From the NCBI GenBank assembly GCA_005778355.1, contig SXON01000013.1, forward strand, positions 1 to 37,411: DNA of 37,411 nucleotides, read 5' to 3'. The DNA is from Pseudomonadota bacterium. GTDB lineage: Bacteria; Myxococcota_A; UBA796; SXON01. Under the pieces are notes generated by a model that worked only from the letters and a program-made list of their open reading frames with translations, was not told the DNA's origin and ran no database searches. The position numbers and the translations under genes were made by a program. Of this stretch, positions 7,801 to 15,903 are shown one piece after another (the stretch's first letter is position 1; the number at the start of each line of letters is the position of its first letter).

Positions 7801-8715
7801 ATGCTCATCCTCCTCTCCCTCGCCCTCGCCGACGACGTGCAAGTCGGCGGCGCCATCGATCTCGCAGGCGGGAGCGATCTCGCGGGCGATAGCGGCGTGG
7901 GCCTCGGCCTCCGCCAGGTGGAGGGCGACCTGCGCGTGGAGGGTGAGAACGTCGGGGTTGAGTTGCAGCTCGACACCGCCGCCGTGCTCACCGGCGACGG
8001 CTTGTTCATCTACTCGCTCGGCCCGGAGCGGCTGGTGGGCGAGGGCTTCGGCAAGGGCTGGCGCCTCGCCGGCGGCGTGTACCAGGCGCCCTTCCGCATG
8101 GAGTCGGTCGACCCCTGGCGCAACGCGCTGGTGACGCCCTCGCTCGTGTCGCGACGCGTGCCCGGCGCCATGCTCGGCGGCGAGCTCACCCTCGGCGGGC
8201 CCGTGGCCAGCGTGGTCCTCGTGGCCGGCGGGCAGCCCTACACGACGAACGTCTTCGACCTCGACCAGGCCGGGCCCATGCCCTTCCTCGCGGGCGCCCG
8301 CGGCGAGTTCGACGTCGAGGTGGTGGAGCTGGGTCTCGGCGCCTGGGCCGGTGGCATCAATGGCGCGCCCTTCGGCGGGCTGGAGGCCGGGGCGCGGCTC
8401 GACTTGCTCATCGTGGGCGCGGAGGCGGAGATCGTCACCGACCTGCGCGACGATCACGCCCTGTCGCTACAAGGCGAGATCTGGCCCGACGGGCTCTTCT
8501 CGCCGGTGACCCGCGTGGAGTTCGCGTCGGAGGGCTTCGGCGTGGCCGTGGGCGCCTCGTCGACCATTGCCGACATCGTGAAGCTCAAGGCGGAGGCCAG
8601 CTACCAGGCGGGGAACGCCGGGGTGTACCTGGAGGCGGCGGTGTTCTCGAAGTGGCCGGGGGACGACACGCCCCGTGCCGGGGACACGCGAGATCGTAAG
8701 CAACGCGGCGACTAG
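7801..8715 (+). CDS. Predicted outer-membrane beta-barrel protein
   Basis: A 304-residue protein with a very short signal peptide (MLILLSLALA, then DDVQ). The body is alternating hydrophobic/polar beta strands rich in G, V, L and charged turns (VEGDLRVEGENVGVELQLD, VEVVELGLGAWAGGI, ARLDLLIVGAEAEIVTDL, AEASYQAGNAGVYLEAAVF), the pattern of a porin-like barrel. The barrel appears to end at about residue 281; the last 20 residues (PGDDTPRAGDT...) are hydrophilic and out of character, and the native 3' end may have been altered next to the IS-rich segment that follows. It has no visible Shine-Dalgarno sequence and sits directly behind the 46-bp repeat and hairpin leader. No close family recognised; substrate unknown. 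Confidence 0.72.
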   Translation: MLILLSLALADDVQVGGAIDLAGGSDLAGDSGVGLGLRQVEGDLRVEGENVGVELQLDTAAVLTGDGLFIYSLGPERLVGEGFGKGWRLAGGVYQAPFRMESVDPWRNALVTPSLVSRRVPGAMLGGELTLGGPVASVVLVAGGQPYTTNVFDLDQAGPMPFLAGARGEFDVEVVELGLGAWAGGINGAPFGGLEAGARLDLLIVGAEAEIVTDLRDDHALSLQGEIWPDGLFSPVTRVEFASEGFGVAVGASSTIADIVKLKAEASYQAGNAGVYLEAAVFSKWPGDDTPRAGDTRDRKQRGD

Positions 8716-8726
8716 CGAGATCGAGA

Positions 8727-8769
8727 CCTAGGCCCAATGCCGCTTTCATGAGGCGGCATTGGGCCTAGG
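8727..8769. terminator. Perfect 17-bp inverted repeat
   Basis: Arms CCTAGGCCCAATGCCGC (8727-8743) and GCGGCATTGGGCCTAGG (8753-8769) are exact reverse complements with a 9-nt loop. It begins 12 nt after the stop of the barrel gene and could terminate it, but there is no T-tract. It could instead be a mobile-element or REP-type palindrome next to the IS21 element. Confidence 0.5.
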
Positions 8770-8831
8770 GAGGGTCGCGAACGGAAGCAGCGGGTCCGCC
8801 TTGCCCTCCAGGCGAAACCATGGGTGTGGCG

Positions 8832-8874
8832 TCCGGAAACTCTGGCGGGTTTCGTCCGGAAAAGATGGCGGCTT
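8832..8874 (+). repeat. IS21 left terminal tandem repeats
   Basis: Two copies of a 20-bp unit beginning TCCGGAAA, at 8832-8851 and 8855-8874, inverted relative to those at the right end (11165-11208). The left copies are more degenerate than the right ones. From here to 9041 no other gene is seen. Confidence 0.75.
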
Positions 8875-9041
8875 TGGGAAGGTGACACGGTGGCGAGGTC
8901 GGGGCAAGGCGCCCGTGCCGTTGACAAGGTTGTAGGTAGGCTAACCGCCGGGCCGTCGGTCTGCGTGGTGGGTCGCGCTGTCGCGCTTCTGTGAACCCTC
9001 CACGCAGCCCGCCGCCCCTCGTAGGCCCGAGGAACGGGGGT

Positions 9042-9839
9042 TCAAGAGTCGACTTTCCGGACGCTTTCCGGATCGGCGCCGTCGTCGCCGAGGATTTCCG
9101 GATCGAGGTGCCTGGTGCGCCACGAACGCCCGCCGAGGACGACCTGCTCGCCGCGCTCGAGCACGCGGTCGAGGATCACGCCGGCGAGGTCGCGGTCGTG
9201 GAGCACCTGGCCCCAGTCGCGGAGCTTCTTGTTGGTGGTGAAGATCATCGGCTTTCGGGCGATGTACCGGCCGTCCACGACGCCGAAGAGGACGTTCGCG
9301 GCGTCGTCGGCGTGGTCGAGGTACCCGACCTCGTCGATCACCAGTACGTGCGGCTCCACCCAGGCGGCGGCGGCCTCCCGGAGCCGGCTGGCGCGAGAGG
9401 CCGCGACCAGGTCGTTGATCAGCTCGCTCGCGAGCACGAAGCGGGCGGTGAAGCCGTTCTGGATGGCGCGGCAGGCGATCGCGACGGCGAGGTGGGTCTT
9501 CCCGCGGCCGGGCCGCCCCGACAGGATCAAGTTCCGCCGCTCGGACACAAGCTCCGCACCGAGGTACGGGCCGAGTTGCTGCCGGCGCAGGCTGGACTGG
9601 AACACGATCTCGAAGTTCTCGACCGTCTTGGTGAAGGGGAACTGCGCCTTCCTGGCGGCCTTCTCGATGCGGGTGTCGTTGCGGTGCGCGACCTCCTCGG
9701 CGACGAGCAGCGCGAGGTCGTCGCGGTGGGTCCAGCCCTCCGCCGCGGCGCGGACGGCGTACTCGGCGTACAACCGTCGCATCGTCGGCAGGTGGAGACG
9801 CTTCAGCAGCTTGTCCAGGTCGATGTCGCCGGGGTTCAT
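9042..9839 (-). CDS. istB: IstB-type transposition helper ATPase
   Basis: A 265-residue AAA+ ATPase, partner of the IS21 transposase IstA: it binds target DNA and activates transposition. Walker A is GRPGRGKTH (about residues 107-115), Walker B is VLVIDEVGYL (about 170-179), and the sensor-type IFTTNK follows (about 205). Family landmarks LPTMRRLYAEYA near the N-terminus and SSLRRQQLGPYL before the Walker A site are also present. ATG at 9839 overlaps the istA stop as ATGA. The frame is open further upstream through the istA C-terminal half, but this is only because istA has shifted frame. This gene looks intact, although the transposase beside it does not. Confidence 0.9.
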   Translation of the reverse strand: MNPGDIDLDKLLKRLHLPTMRRLYAEYAVRAAAEGWTHRDDLALLVAEEVAHRNDTRIEKAARKAQFPFTKTVENFEIVFQSSLRRQQLGPYLGAELVSERRNLILSGRPGRGKTHLAVAIACRAIQNGFTARFVLASELINDLVAASRASRLREAAAAWVEPHVLVIDEVGYLDHADDAANVLFGVVDGRYIARKPMIFTTNKKLRDWGQVLHDRDLAGVILDRVLERGEQVVLGGRSWRTRHLDPEILGDDGADPESVRKVDS

Positions 9840-11103
9840 GCGGCCTCCCGGAGCGCGGCGCGGGTGTCGGCCGGGGTGTAGCGGCGGTCGGCCTCGCAGC
9901 GCGCGAACGCGCGGATCATGGGCTCGTCGCCGTGGTCGCGGAGGAGGCCGAACAGCTCCTCGCAGGGGCCCTCCCAGCGCCCGGACGGCTCGCGGTGAAC
10001 GAGCTGCTGCAGGAACGCAACGGACGTCGAGGAGCAGGCGGTCCTCGCGGATCAGCACCGTCGCGGGCGCACCGAGCTTGGAGTCGGTCGCCGAGTACGA
10101 CGTGCCGAGCACCTGCACCGTGCCCATCGGCGCGACCGTGGCGGTGGTCTCGATCGCCCACGAGTCCGGCGTGACCAGGAGGGGGCGCTCGTTGAGCCAG
10201 CGACGCTCCTTCTCGACGCGGATGGCGGGGATCACGCCGGTCGCGTCGCACGCGCGGCGGTGGTTGACCTCGTGGAGCCACCCGGCGAGCCGCACCTGCA
10301 CGTCGGCGAGGTCCTTGAAGCTGCGCTGCCGGAAGAAGCTGTTCTTCACGAAGCCGACCAGGCGCTCGACCGTGCCCTTCTGGTTGCCCGAGCGCAGCGC
10401 GCAGAACGTCGTGATGACGTTGTACTCGGCGACGAGCTGCGCGAGGTAGCGGTGGAGCACGACCGGCTGGACCCCGATCGGCGAGACGCGCATCGACTTC
10501 GCGTTGTCGAACACCTACTCCTTGGGGGAGCCCGCGAAGACCACGAGGCAGGCGATCAGCGAGTGCACCACCGTCTCCGACCCCTGATCCGGCACGACCT
10601 CGACGTGCATCAGGCGCGAGTACTTGAGCCGACCGGCGAAGAACTGGACCCGGAGTTCGCGACCGTCCTCCAGCTCCAGCCGCACTTCGCCGAAGTCGAA
10701 CTGGGCGTACTCCCCGGCCACCCCCTCAAGGCGCACCACCGGTTCCTTGCGCGGCTCGGGACGCAGGGACTTCACCAGCACCCGCCCTCTGGTTCCGCCC
10801 GCCCTCGTAGCCCCACTCCTTGGCCCGGCGGAGCACTTCCATCGAACTGAGGTGGGCGTTCTTCTCCTCCGACAGCAGAGCGCGGATCTGCTCGACGATC
10901 ACCGCGTCGGCCCTCGGCGGTCGACCCCGCCGGGGGCCCGCCGGGAGTTCGCTGGCCACCACGTCGGCCCGGGTGGGCGTCGGTCCGGTGAGGATGCGCT
11001 GGACGCTACGGAGCGCGACCCCGGTCGCCTTGGCGATGTCGGCCTGGGCGCTGCCGCCCTGGGCCATGTTGTGGATGGAGAGTCCGGTCATCACGTCGTA
11101 CAC
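9836..11103 (-). pseudogene. istA: IS21 transposase istA, multiply disrupted
   Basis: Three pieces of one IstA can be joined. Piece 1 (from GTG 11103) has the N-terminal helix-turn-helix (SAQADIAKATGVALRSVQRIL) up to RRAKEWGYEGG. A single-base shift near 10790 leads to piece 2, LVKSLRPEP...YAQFDFGEV with the first catalytic Asp region. An in-frame TAG at 10515-10517 falls just before VFDNAK, the second catalytic Asp of the DDE/rve core. Piece 3 continues through NQKGTVERLVGFVKNSFF, with the catalytic Glu, to about 10030, where the frame jumps to AFLQQLVHREPSG...RRYTPADTRAALREAA, ending in the TGA that overlaps istB. The last jump seems to lack several dozen residues, suggesting a small deletion. 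Transposition in cis should be dead. Confidence 0.85.
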
Positions 11104-11164
11104 CGGGAGGGTCTCCGAGAACCTCCCGTGAGCTACCGGAGGCCGAAAGCGGCTGACGGGTCAG

Positions 11165-11208
11165 AACCCGCCGTCTTTTCCGGATGTCGACCCGCCGTCT
11201 TTTCCGGA
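11165..11208 (-). repeat. IS21 right terminal tandem repeats
   Basis: Two 20-bp copies, 11165-11184 and 11189-11208, differing at one position; on the minus strand each begins TCCGGAAAAGACGGCGGGT. They are the inverted counterparts of 8832-8874 and mark the istA-proximal end of the element. Confidence 0.8.
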
Positions 11209-11213
11209 CGTCA

Positions 11214-11741
11214 CGGCGTCGGCGCGGGAGAGGCGTTTCCGCGGCCGCTGCACCGAGAAGCCCAGCTCGTGGAGCAGGCGTGCGACGCTCTGCGGGTGGT
11301 AGGAAACGCCGAAGCGCTGCCGGGTCACCACCGCGAGCGCCTTCCCTGTCCGCATCGCGCTCGCCAGTCCAGCCTCCACCGGTCCCTTCTCCACGATCGC
11401 CGAGAGTTCTGCAGGCTCGCTCGCGTCAAGCCCTGACACCGACCGGCCGCGGGGCGCGCTGCGGAGTCCCCCCCATTCCCTTCCCGAGCGTACCAGGCCA
11501 GCCAGTTGTTGATGGTCGCACGACCCTTCCCGAGGTCTCGGGCGATGTCCACCACTCGCTCGCCCGCCATGTCGTTGAGCATCGCGCGCGAGCGCACCCA
11601 CACATCCACCTTCCCGGCGTTCCGAGCATCCTCTGCGAATGCCTCCAGGGCGGTGATCGCCTCGGGCGTGCGCCGCTCCCGGGGGGATCGCCTCTCCGTT
11701 CCGGCTGCGGGCCATCGCGACATCCTCTTCCGAGGCACCAA
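11214..11741 (-). pseudogene. IS630-family transposase fragment
   Basis: N-terminal DNA-binding part only. The first frame reads AITALEAFAEDARNAGKVDVWVRS... and then a helix-turn-helix ERVVDIARDLGKGRATINNWLAWYAREG. At a seven-base C run on the plus strand (11468-11474) the frame breaks and resumes one base out as GLRSAPRGRS, then ELSAIVEKGP, and then FGVSYHPQSVARLLHELGFSVQRPRKRLSRAD, the IS630 signature before the DDE core. The frame ends where the IS21 element begins, so the catalytic domain is missing. The frameshift may be a real decay event or a homopolymer miscall. It lies 55 nt downstream of the acyltransferase gene, on the same strand. Confidence 0.75.
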
Positions 11742-11796
11742 TAGCCCACGCTACCATTGACGCATCAAGGATGGCTGCGCCTAGTCGCGAGCCAGT

Positions 11797-12807
11797 TTAG
11801 TCCCAGGCCTTCCAGCGATCGTCGGGGGCGTAGTCGGTGAAGAAGGGGTGATCGTCCACGTGCGCTCGCTCCCGGCAGTGGGCCAGCCAGGTGCCGTACT
11901 CGGCGGGGTGCTGCCCCAGCCAGGGCTCCACGTTGTCGGCGAGGAAACGCCGCATGAGCGCCTCGCTGTCCTTGCCGTCGAAGGGCTCGCCGAAGGTGCA
12001 CACTCCGGGGCCGCCGTCGGGGGTGGACACGAAGACCGGCACGAGCGCTGCGCCGGTCGACGCCACCAGGCGGTAGGGTCCCGGCGAGAGGAGCGCGGTG
12101 CGGCCGAGGTAGGGTGCCTTCACCCACTTGCCGCCGATGCGGCCGTCGAAGGCGATGCCGACGAGCTCGTTGCGGGCGAGACAGCGGTAGAGGTGACGCA
12201 CGGGCGTGTCGAGCGAGATGAAATTGATGGGGAGCCGATCCTCGTTGTCTTCCCGGGCGGCCCGCGCCTCGCGACGCCACTTGTTGTTGGCGAACACCTC
12301 CGCGTGCGAGGCCGCCACCTCGGGCGGCGCCATGCCCCGCGCGGCGTACTGCGTGTAGGTGTGGCCGATGAGCCCCATGATCGCGTGCATGAACATGAAG
12401 TTCCCGGCGTGCGGGAACAGGAGCACGGCTCCTTTCTGTCGCGACAGCGCAGATTGCAGGTTGTCCAGTCCATCGAGCCGCATCCAGCCCTGCCAGTTGC
12501 CTGCGGTGAGCTTGCCGAGGAGCAGCTCTTCGAGGTGCACGCGGAAGGTGACTCGGTAGGCGTCCTGGAGCAGCGACTCCGGCGCCTCGCCGAGCCAGCG
12601 GCGGTACTCATCGGCCATCAAGGCCCGCTGGCCACGCGCCATGGCGTACTGGCCCCGCCACAATGGGTAGAGCCGCGCGAGCCTCTCGGGGCGGTCGGGG
12701 TCGAGGGCGCCGCGGAACTTCACCCAGAAGAGCCAGCGGGCCACGTCTTTCGGCGAGCCACGGAGGTCGGCAAGGCCGGTGGGCTGGTCGGCAGCGACGT
12801 TGAGCAT
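11797..12807 (-). CDS. LpxL/HtrB-type lysophospholipid acyltransferase
   Basis: 336 residues of the lipid A late-acyltransferase (LPLAT) superfamily, which transfers acyl chains to lipid A or related lipids at the inner membrane. Seen: FPHAGNFMFMHA (132-142) at the HX4(D/E) active-site position, then GIAFDGRIGGKWVKAPYLGR and PGPYRLVASTGAALVPVFV, matching the family's substrate and 'GR..P.GP..LA..TGAP..P' blocks. H133 is present, but the usual acidic residue five positions on is M138, so catalysis by the standard His-Asp/Glu dyad is doubtful or altered. No clear N-terminal membrane anchor. The ATG lies 24 nt after the stop of the HEAT-repeat gene, so they are probably co-transcribed. Specific substrate not inferable. 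Confidence 0.8.
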   Translation of the reverse strand: MLNVAADQPTGLADLRGSPKDVARWLFWVKFRGALDPDRPERLARLYPLWRGQYAMARGQRALMADEYRRWLGEAPESLLQDAYRVTFRVHLEELLLGKLTAGNWQGWMRLDGLDNLQSALSRQKGAVLLFPHAGNFMFMHAIMGLIGHTYTQYAARGMAPPEVAASHAEVFANNKWRREARAAREDNEDRLPINFISLDTPVRHLYRCLARNELVGIAFDGRIGGKWVKAPYLGRTALLSPGPYRLVASTGAALVPVFVSTPDGGPGVCTFGEPFDGKDSEALMRRFLADNVEPWLGQHPAEYGTWLAHCRERAHVDDHPFFTDYAPDDRWKAWD

Positions 12808-12831
12808 CGCGGTCGTTTACTGCGTCGCTCC

Positions 12832-13662
12832 CTACTGTGCCGCCGCCTCGGTCGCCGCGCGCTGCACCTTGGTGTCCGCGTCGTGCTTGAGCGCGCCCAC
12901 CTCGGGGAGGCCGGCGGTGTCGGCCGGATCGAGGCGTTGCAGGGCCTTCACCGCCTGCAGGCGCACCCGGGCGTCGGGGTCGCCGAGGAGCTTCACGATG
13001 GGTGTCCAGCTGTCTTCGATGCGCATCCAACCGGCGGCGCGGGCAGCCTCGGCGCGCACGATGGGGTCGGTGTCGGCGAGCGCGAGCAGCACCAGCCCCT
13101 CGAGAGCGCCATTCGCGTCGACCCAGGGGCAGGTCTCCGCCGCAGCGGCTCGCACGGAGGCGGTCTTGTCGGCGAAGCCGAGCTTCAAGAGGTCGACCGC
13201 GTGCTCGATGGGGGCCCGTCGGGCGGCCTCCACCATCATCGTGCGCGTCGCGACATCGGTCTCCTCGGGAAGCATGTCCGCGAGCACCTCGGGCCAGTCG
13301 CCTCCGGTGCGCGTCAACGCCTCGACGATCGCCACGCGCACGTCGACGCTCTCGCGGCCGTGAACGAGGCGCGCGAGCAAGGGCCCGGCGGCGGCCGGCG
13401 ACTCGAGCCGCGGGTCCATGAAACGGAAGGCCGGGAGGCGGGTCTGGGCCGGCTCCACGGTCCATGCCACGCTCGCCACGACCTGGTCGTACTGCCAGGC
13501 GCGGACGTCCATCGCGGTGACCCGCTTCTCCCAGTCGTCGCCGGTTTCCCAGGACTTGAGCTGGCTCTCGCTCGCGTCGCGCACGAGCGCGTCGCGGAGG
13601 GCGACGTACTCGGGGTCGGGGCTGACCGCGAGGGCCATGGCAAACGCGAGGAGCATGCCCAT
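12832..13662 (-). CDS. Secreted HEAT-repeat protein
   Basis: 276 residues when started at ATG 13662 (MGMLLAFAMALA, a short signal peptide; a second ATG at 13656 is also possible). The mature part is helical with HEAT/PBS-lyase-like repeats from about residue 90 onward: VDVRVAIVEALTRTGGDWPEVL, VATRTMMVEAARRAPIEHAVDLL, ASVRAAAAETCPWVDANGALEGL, PIVRAEAARAAGWMRIEDSWTPIV and ARVRLQAVKALQRLDP. Such repeats form protein-binding solenoids; a periplasmic scaffold role is inferred. The open frame continues upstream to 13965 but overlaps the YHYH gene and has no sensible composition, so I reject that extension. It lies 49 nt downstream of the YHYH lipoprotein gene and 24 nt upstream of the acyltransferase gene, on the same strand. 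Confidence 0.8.
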   Translation of the reverse strand: MGMLLAFAMALAVSPDPEYVALRDALVRDASESQLKSWETGDDWEKRVTAMDVRAWQYDQVVASVAWTVEPAQTRLPAFRFMDPRLESPAAAGPLLARLVHGRESVDVRVAIVEALTRTGGDWPEVLADMLPEETDVATRTMMVEAARRAPIEHAVDLLKLGFADKTASVRAAAAETCPWVDANGALEGLVLLALADTDPIVRAEAARAAGWMRIEDSWTPIVKLLGDPDARVRLQAVKALQRLDPADTAGLPEVGALKHDADTKVQRAATEAAAQ

Positions 13663-13711
13663 GAGAGCGCTTGGTGTAGCCGTCTCATTGCGGCGCGCTT
13701 GTAAGCGTTGG

Positions 13712-14530
13712 TCACTGCAACGTCGGGCCCGAGTCGCAGGCGTCGTAATACTGGATCTCTGGGTAAAGGCCGAAGCCGTTGTAGTCCGAGCATACGTGCG
13801 CGTGGTAGCGCCCGGTGAAGTGGACGGTCCCGTCAAGATCCACGATGTCGCCCACGTGACCGTCTTGCGCGTCGAGCGTGTCGACGTCGAGGGCGCTGCC
13901 GTCGAGCTCGTCGCAACCCAGGAGCACCGTGCCATCGCACAGGATGCCGTAGACCGTCTCGTCAACGCCGAGGAAGTCGAGCGCTTCTAGCGTGCCGCGG
14001 TTCGCGCCGTGGTGGTGGTACTCGCCGGTCTGGGTCGGGTGGGCGTCCCACTGGTCGAAGGTCAGTTCTTCCTCGAAGATGTCGTCGCCCGTGAGGGCCG
14101 TCGCGTTGAAGTTGGCCACGCTGTCGGGCGCCACGCCCACCGGGCCTGGAAGGTACTCTTCCCCGCTGGTCGACATCTGGTAGTCCACCAGGTCGGCGGT
14201 GATGTCGAGCCCCTTGGCCACGGGCTCGGCCGGGACCACCACGCGCACCGTCAGCGCGGCGATCACGTTGGGGTTGGGCGTCGTCGTGCCGCCTTGATCG
14301 TCCCACTCCGCGTACATGTCGTGACCGCTGCCGTAGTAGTACGTGGCGTACGGCGGCAATGACTCCGTCGCGAGCACCACGCTCTCGCCCTCCATCGAGA
14401 TGTCGGTGCAGGCGAAGTAGGTCGCGAAGAAGGCAGGGACATCGTCAGCCACGGTGGCGGTGCAGTCTTCGAGGGTGGCGGCGTCGGCGGTGCTTGCGTC
14501 GCCGGTGCAGGCAAGGAGGAAGAGGATCAT
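13712..14530 (-). CDS. YHYH-domain lipoprotein
   Basis: 272 residues starting MILFLLACTGD: lipobox LLAC with cysteine at 8 and a seven-residue uncharged signal. A good Shine-Dalgarno sequence (GGCGGAG, 5 nt before ATG) fixes the start. The C-terminal half has the YHYH-family arrangement: DAHPTQTGEYHHHG (residues 152-165), then VYGILCDG (183-190) in place of the usual G-x-P-x-D-G/IYG block, then DGTVHFTGRYHAHVCSDY (213-230), ending with paired cysteines. The clustered His and Cys suggest metal binding, but the biochemical role of YHYH proteins is not established. First gene of the likely unit YHYH-HEAT-acyltransferase, divergent from the efflux operon across a 134-bp gap. Confidence 0.85.
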   Translation of the reverse strand: MILFLLACTGDASTADAATLEDCTATVADDVPAFFATYFACTDISMEGESVVLATESLPPYATYYYGSGHDMYAEWDDQGGTTTPNPNVIAALTVRVVVPAEPVAKGLDITADLVDYQMSTSGEEYLPGPVGVAPDSVANFNATALTGDDIFEEELTFDQWDAHPTQTGEYHHHGANRGTLEALDFLGVDETVYGILCDGTVLLGCDELDGSALDVDTLDAQDGHVGDIVDLDGTVHFTGRYHAHVCSDYNGFGLYPEIQYYDACDSGPTLQ

Positions 14531-14664
14531 GGGCGCTCCGCCTCGCTTGACCGGCCGCCCCGGCGAGGTGGGGGACAGGTCAGTTTGCGCGGCGTCGCCA
14601 ACCGCCTGTCAAACCCTGTCACCCCTCGGCGGGGCTCCCGTGGTGCGATTAGCCTCAGGCCCCC

Positions 14665-15900
14665 ATGCGCCTCGCCCTTGCCCTCATCCTTGGTTTCTCG
14701 CTCGCGTGCAGCATGTCCGCGAGCGAGGGCGACGGCGAGGGAGAAGGTAAGGACAAGGAAGATAAAGGCCCTCCGGTCGACCCGAGAACGCTGGTGGATG
14801 TGGCCGCCGTCGCCCCGGGCGTCGTGGGCGATCACGTCGTCGCGAGCGCGGCCGTGGAGTCGGAGGCCCAGGCGGCGCTGGTGCCGGAGACGACCGGCGT
14901 CGTGACCGGCATCTACGCCGAGGAGGGAGACGCCGTCCGCAAGGGACAGCTGCTCGCGGTGATCGCCTCGCCGCAGCTCGACGCGGCCTACGAGCGCGCC
15001 ACCGCCGAGCTGGAACGCGCCACGGCCGACGCGCAGGCGGCGGAGCGGCTGTTCGCCCAGGGGGCCATCGCGCGCACCGAGCTGGAAACGGCGCAGCGCG
15101 CGCTCGCGGCGGCGCGGACCGCCCACCAGGAAGCGAGCCAGACGCGTGGTTTCACGCGGCTCGAGAGTCCGATCGATGGCGTGGTGGCCACGCGGGGCAT
15201 CCGCTTCGGCGAGACGGCGGGCCCAACGCCGGCGTTTACCATTGTCGATCCCGGCAAGTTGCGGGTGGTGGTGTCGTTGCCCGAGCGCGACCTGGTGCGG
15301 GTGGGCGTGGGGCAGCCGGCCAGCGTCGTGAGCGCCTACGACGAGAACGTGGGCGCGACGGGACGAGTGGTGCGCGTCGCCCCGGTGGTCGACACGCAGA
15401 CGGGCACCGTGCGGGTGACGGTGGCGCTCGACCCGGGACAAACCGTGCTTCGCCCTGGACAGTACGTCTCGGTGCGCATCGAGGTGGCGCGCCATGAGAA
15501 CGTGCTCACTGTCCCCAGGCGCGCGGTGGTGTGGGAGGAAGGCCAGTCCTATGTCTACACGCTGCTCGAGGGCCCGCCGCCCGACGAAAAATCCGAGGAG
15601 AAGGAAGAAGAGAAGCCCGAGGAGAAGAGCGCCTGGTCCTTCAACTTCGGCGGGGAGGAAGAGGAAGAGAAGGAGCCCGAGGTGCCCGGCCCCTACCGTC
15701 GCGCCCATCGCGTGGGCGTGAAGCTCGGCTTCGAAGACGGCACCAACGCCGAGATCGTCGAGGGCGTGGCCGCAGGTGAGCAGGTGGTGACGGTGGGCAA
15801 CCAGGCCCTGCGTGACGACGCGCGCGTGCGCCTGCCGAGCGACCCGGTGATGGCCAAGGCCGACCCAGAGAAGGAGCCCGAGCCCAAAGAGGGGGGGTAG
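14665..15900 (+). CDS. RND efflux membrane fusion lipoprotein
   Basis: 411 residues: lipoprotein signal MRLALALILGFSLAC (Cys 15), then an acidic linker. The adaptor follows: the first half of a lipoyl domain (VPETTGVVTGIYAEEGDAVRKGQLLAVI, about 74-101), an alpha hairpin (about 103-165), the second lipoyl half (FTRLESPIDGVVATRGIRFGETAG), the beta-barrel (LRVVVSLPERDLVRVGVG...) and the membrane-proximal domain. An E/K-rich insertion at about 303-345 (DEKSEEKEEEKPEEKS..., EEEEEKEPE) splits the membrane-proximal part and is unusual. Its role is to couple the RND pumps to the TolC channel across the periplasm. The next gene starts 3 nt after the stop, and the G7 run just before the stop (15891-15897) doubles as a Shine-Dalgarno sequence for it. 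No regulator gene lies in the divergent spacer 14531-14664. Confidence 0.92.
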   Translation: MRLALALILGFSLACSMSASEGDGEGEGKDKEDKGPPVDPRTLVDVAAVAPGVVGDHVVASAAVESEAQAALVPETTGVVTGIYAEEGDAVRKGQLLAVIASPQLDAAYERATAELERATADAQAAERLFAQGAIARTELETAQRALAAARTAHQEASQTRGFTRLESPIDGVVATRGIRFGETAGPTPAFTIVDPGKLRVVVSLPERDLVRVGVGQPASVVSAYDENVGATGRVVRVAPVVDTQTGTVRVTVALDPGQTVLRPGQYVSVRIEVARHENVLTVPRRAVVWEEGQSYVYTLLEGPPPDEKSEEKEEEKPEEKSAWSFNFGGEEEEEKEPEVPGPYRRAHRVGVKLGFEDGTNAEIVEGVAAGEQVVTVGNQALRDDARVRLPSDPVMAKADPEKEPEPKEGG

Positions 15901-15903
15901 CCC

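Larger units (their letters stand above)
8832..11208 (-). mobile_element. IS21-family insertion sequence (decayed)
   Basis: About 2.4 kb, with istA (broken) then istB (intact) on the minus strand and overlapping ATGA between them, the standard IS21 layout. Both ends carry two tandem copies of a roughly 20-bp repeat, TCCGGAAAAGACGGCGGGT in consensus: 8832-8851 and 8855-8874 on the left, 11165-11184 and 11189-11208 inverted on the right. Multiple terminal repeats are typical of IS21. The true tips may extend to a TG near 8824-8828 and a CA near 11213. No target duplication was found. Right of it is the N-terminal part of an IS630 transposase cut off at the insertion point, but the remainder is not on the left side, so an adjacent deletion is likely. 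Confidence 0.85.

Noticed and set aside
5523..7892. Plus-strand open frame of about 790 codons opposite the ASST-like gene
   Set aside because: R/G-rich shadow with no family features; the minus-strand genes explain the region.
12832..13965. Longer HEAT-repeat protein starting at 13965
   Set aside because: The extra N-terminus is S/T/R-rich nonsense overlapping the YHYH gene in another frame; the signal peptide at 13662 gives a natural start.
15891..15897. G7 run at the end of the fusion protein gene as a phase-variation tract
   Set aside because: The frame is intact and a shift would change only the last few residues; it works as a Shine-Dalgarno sequence for the next gene.
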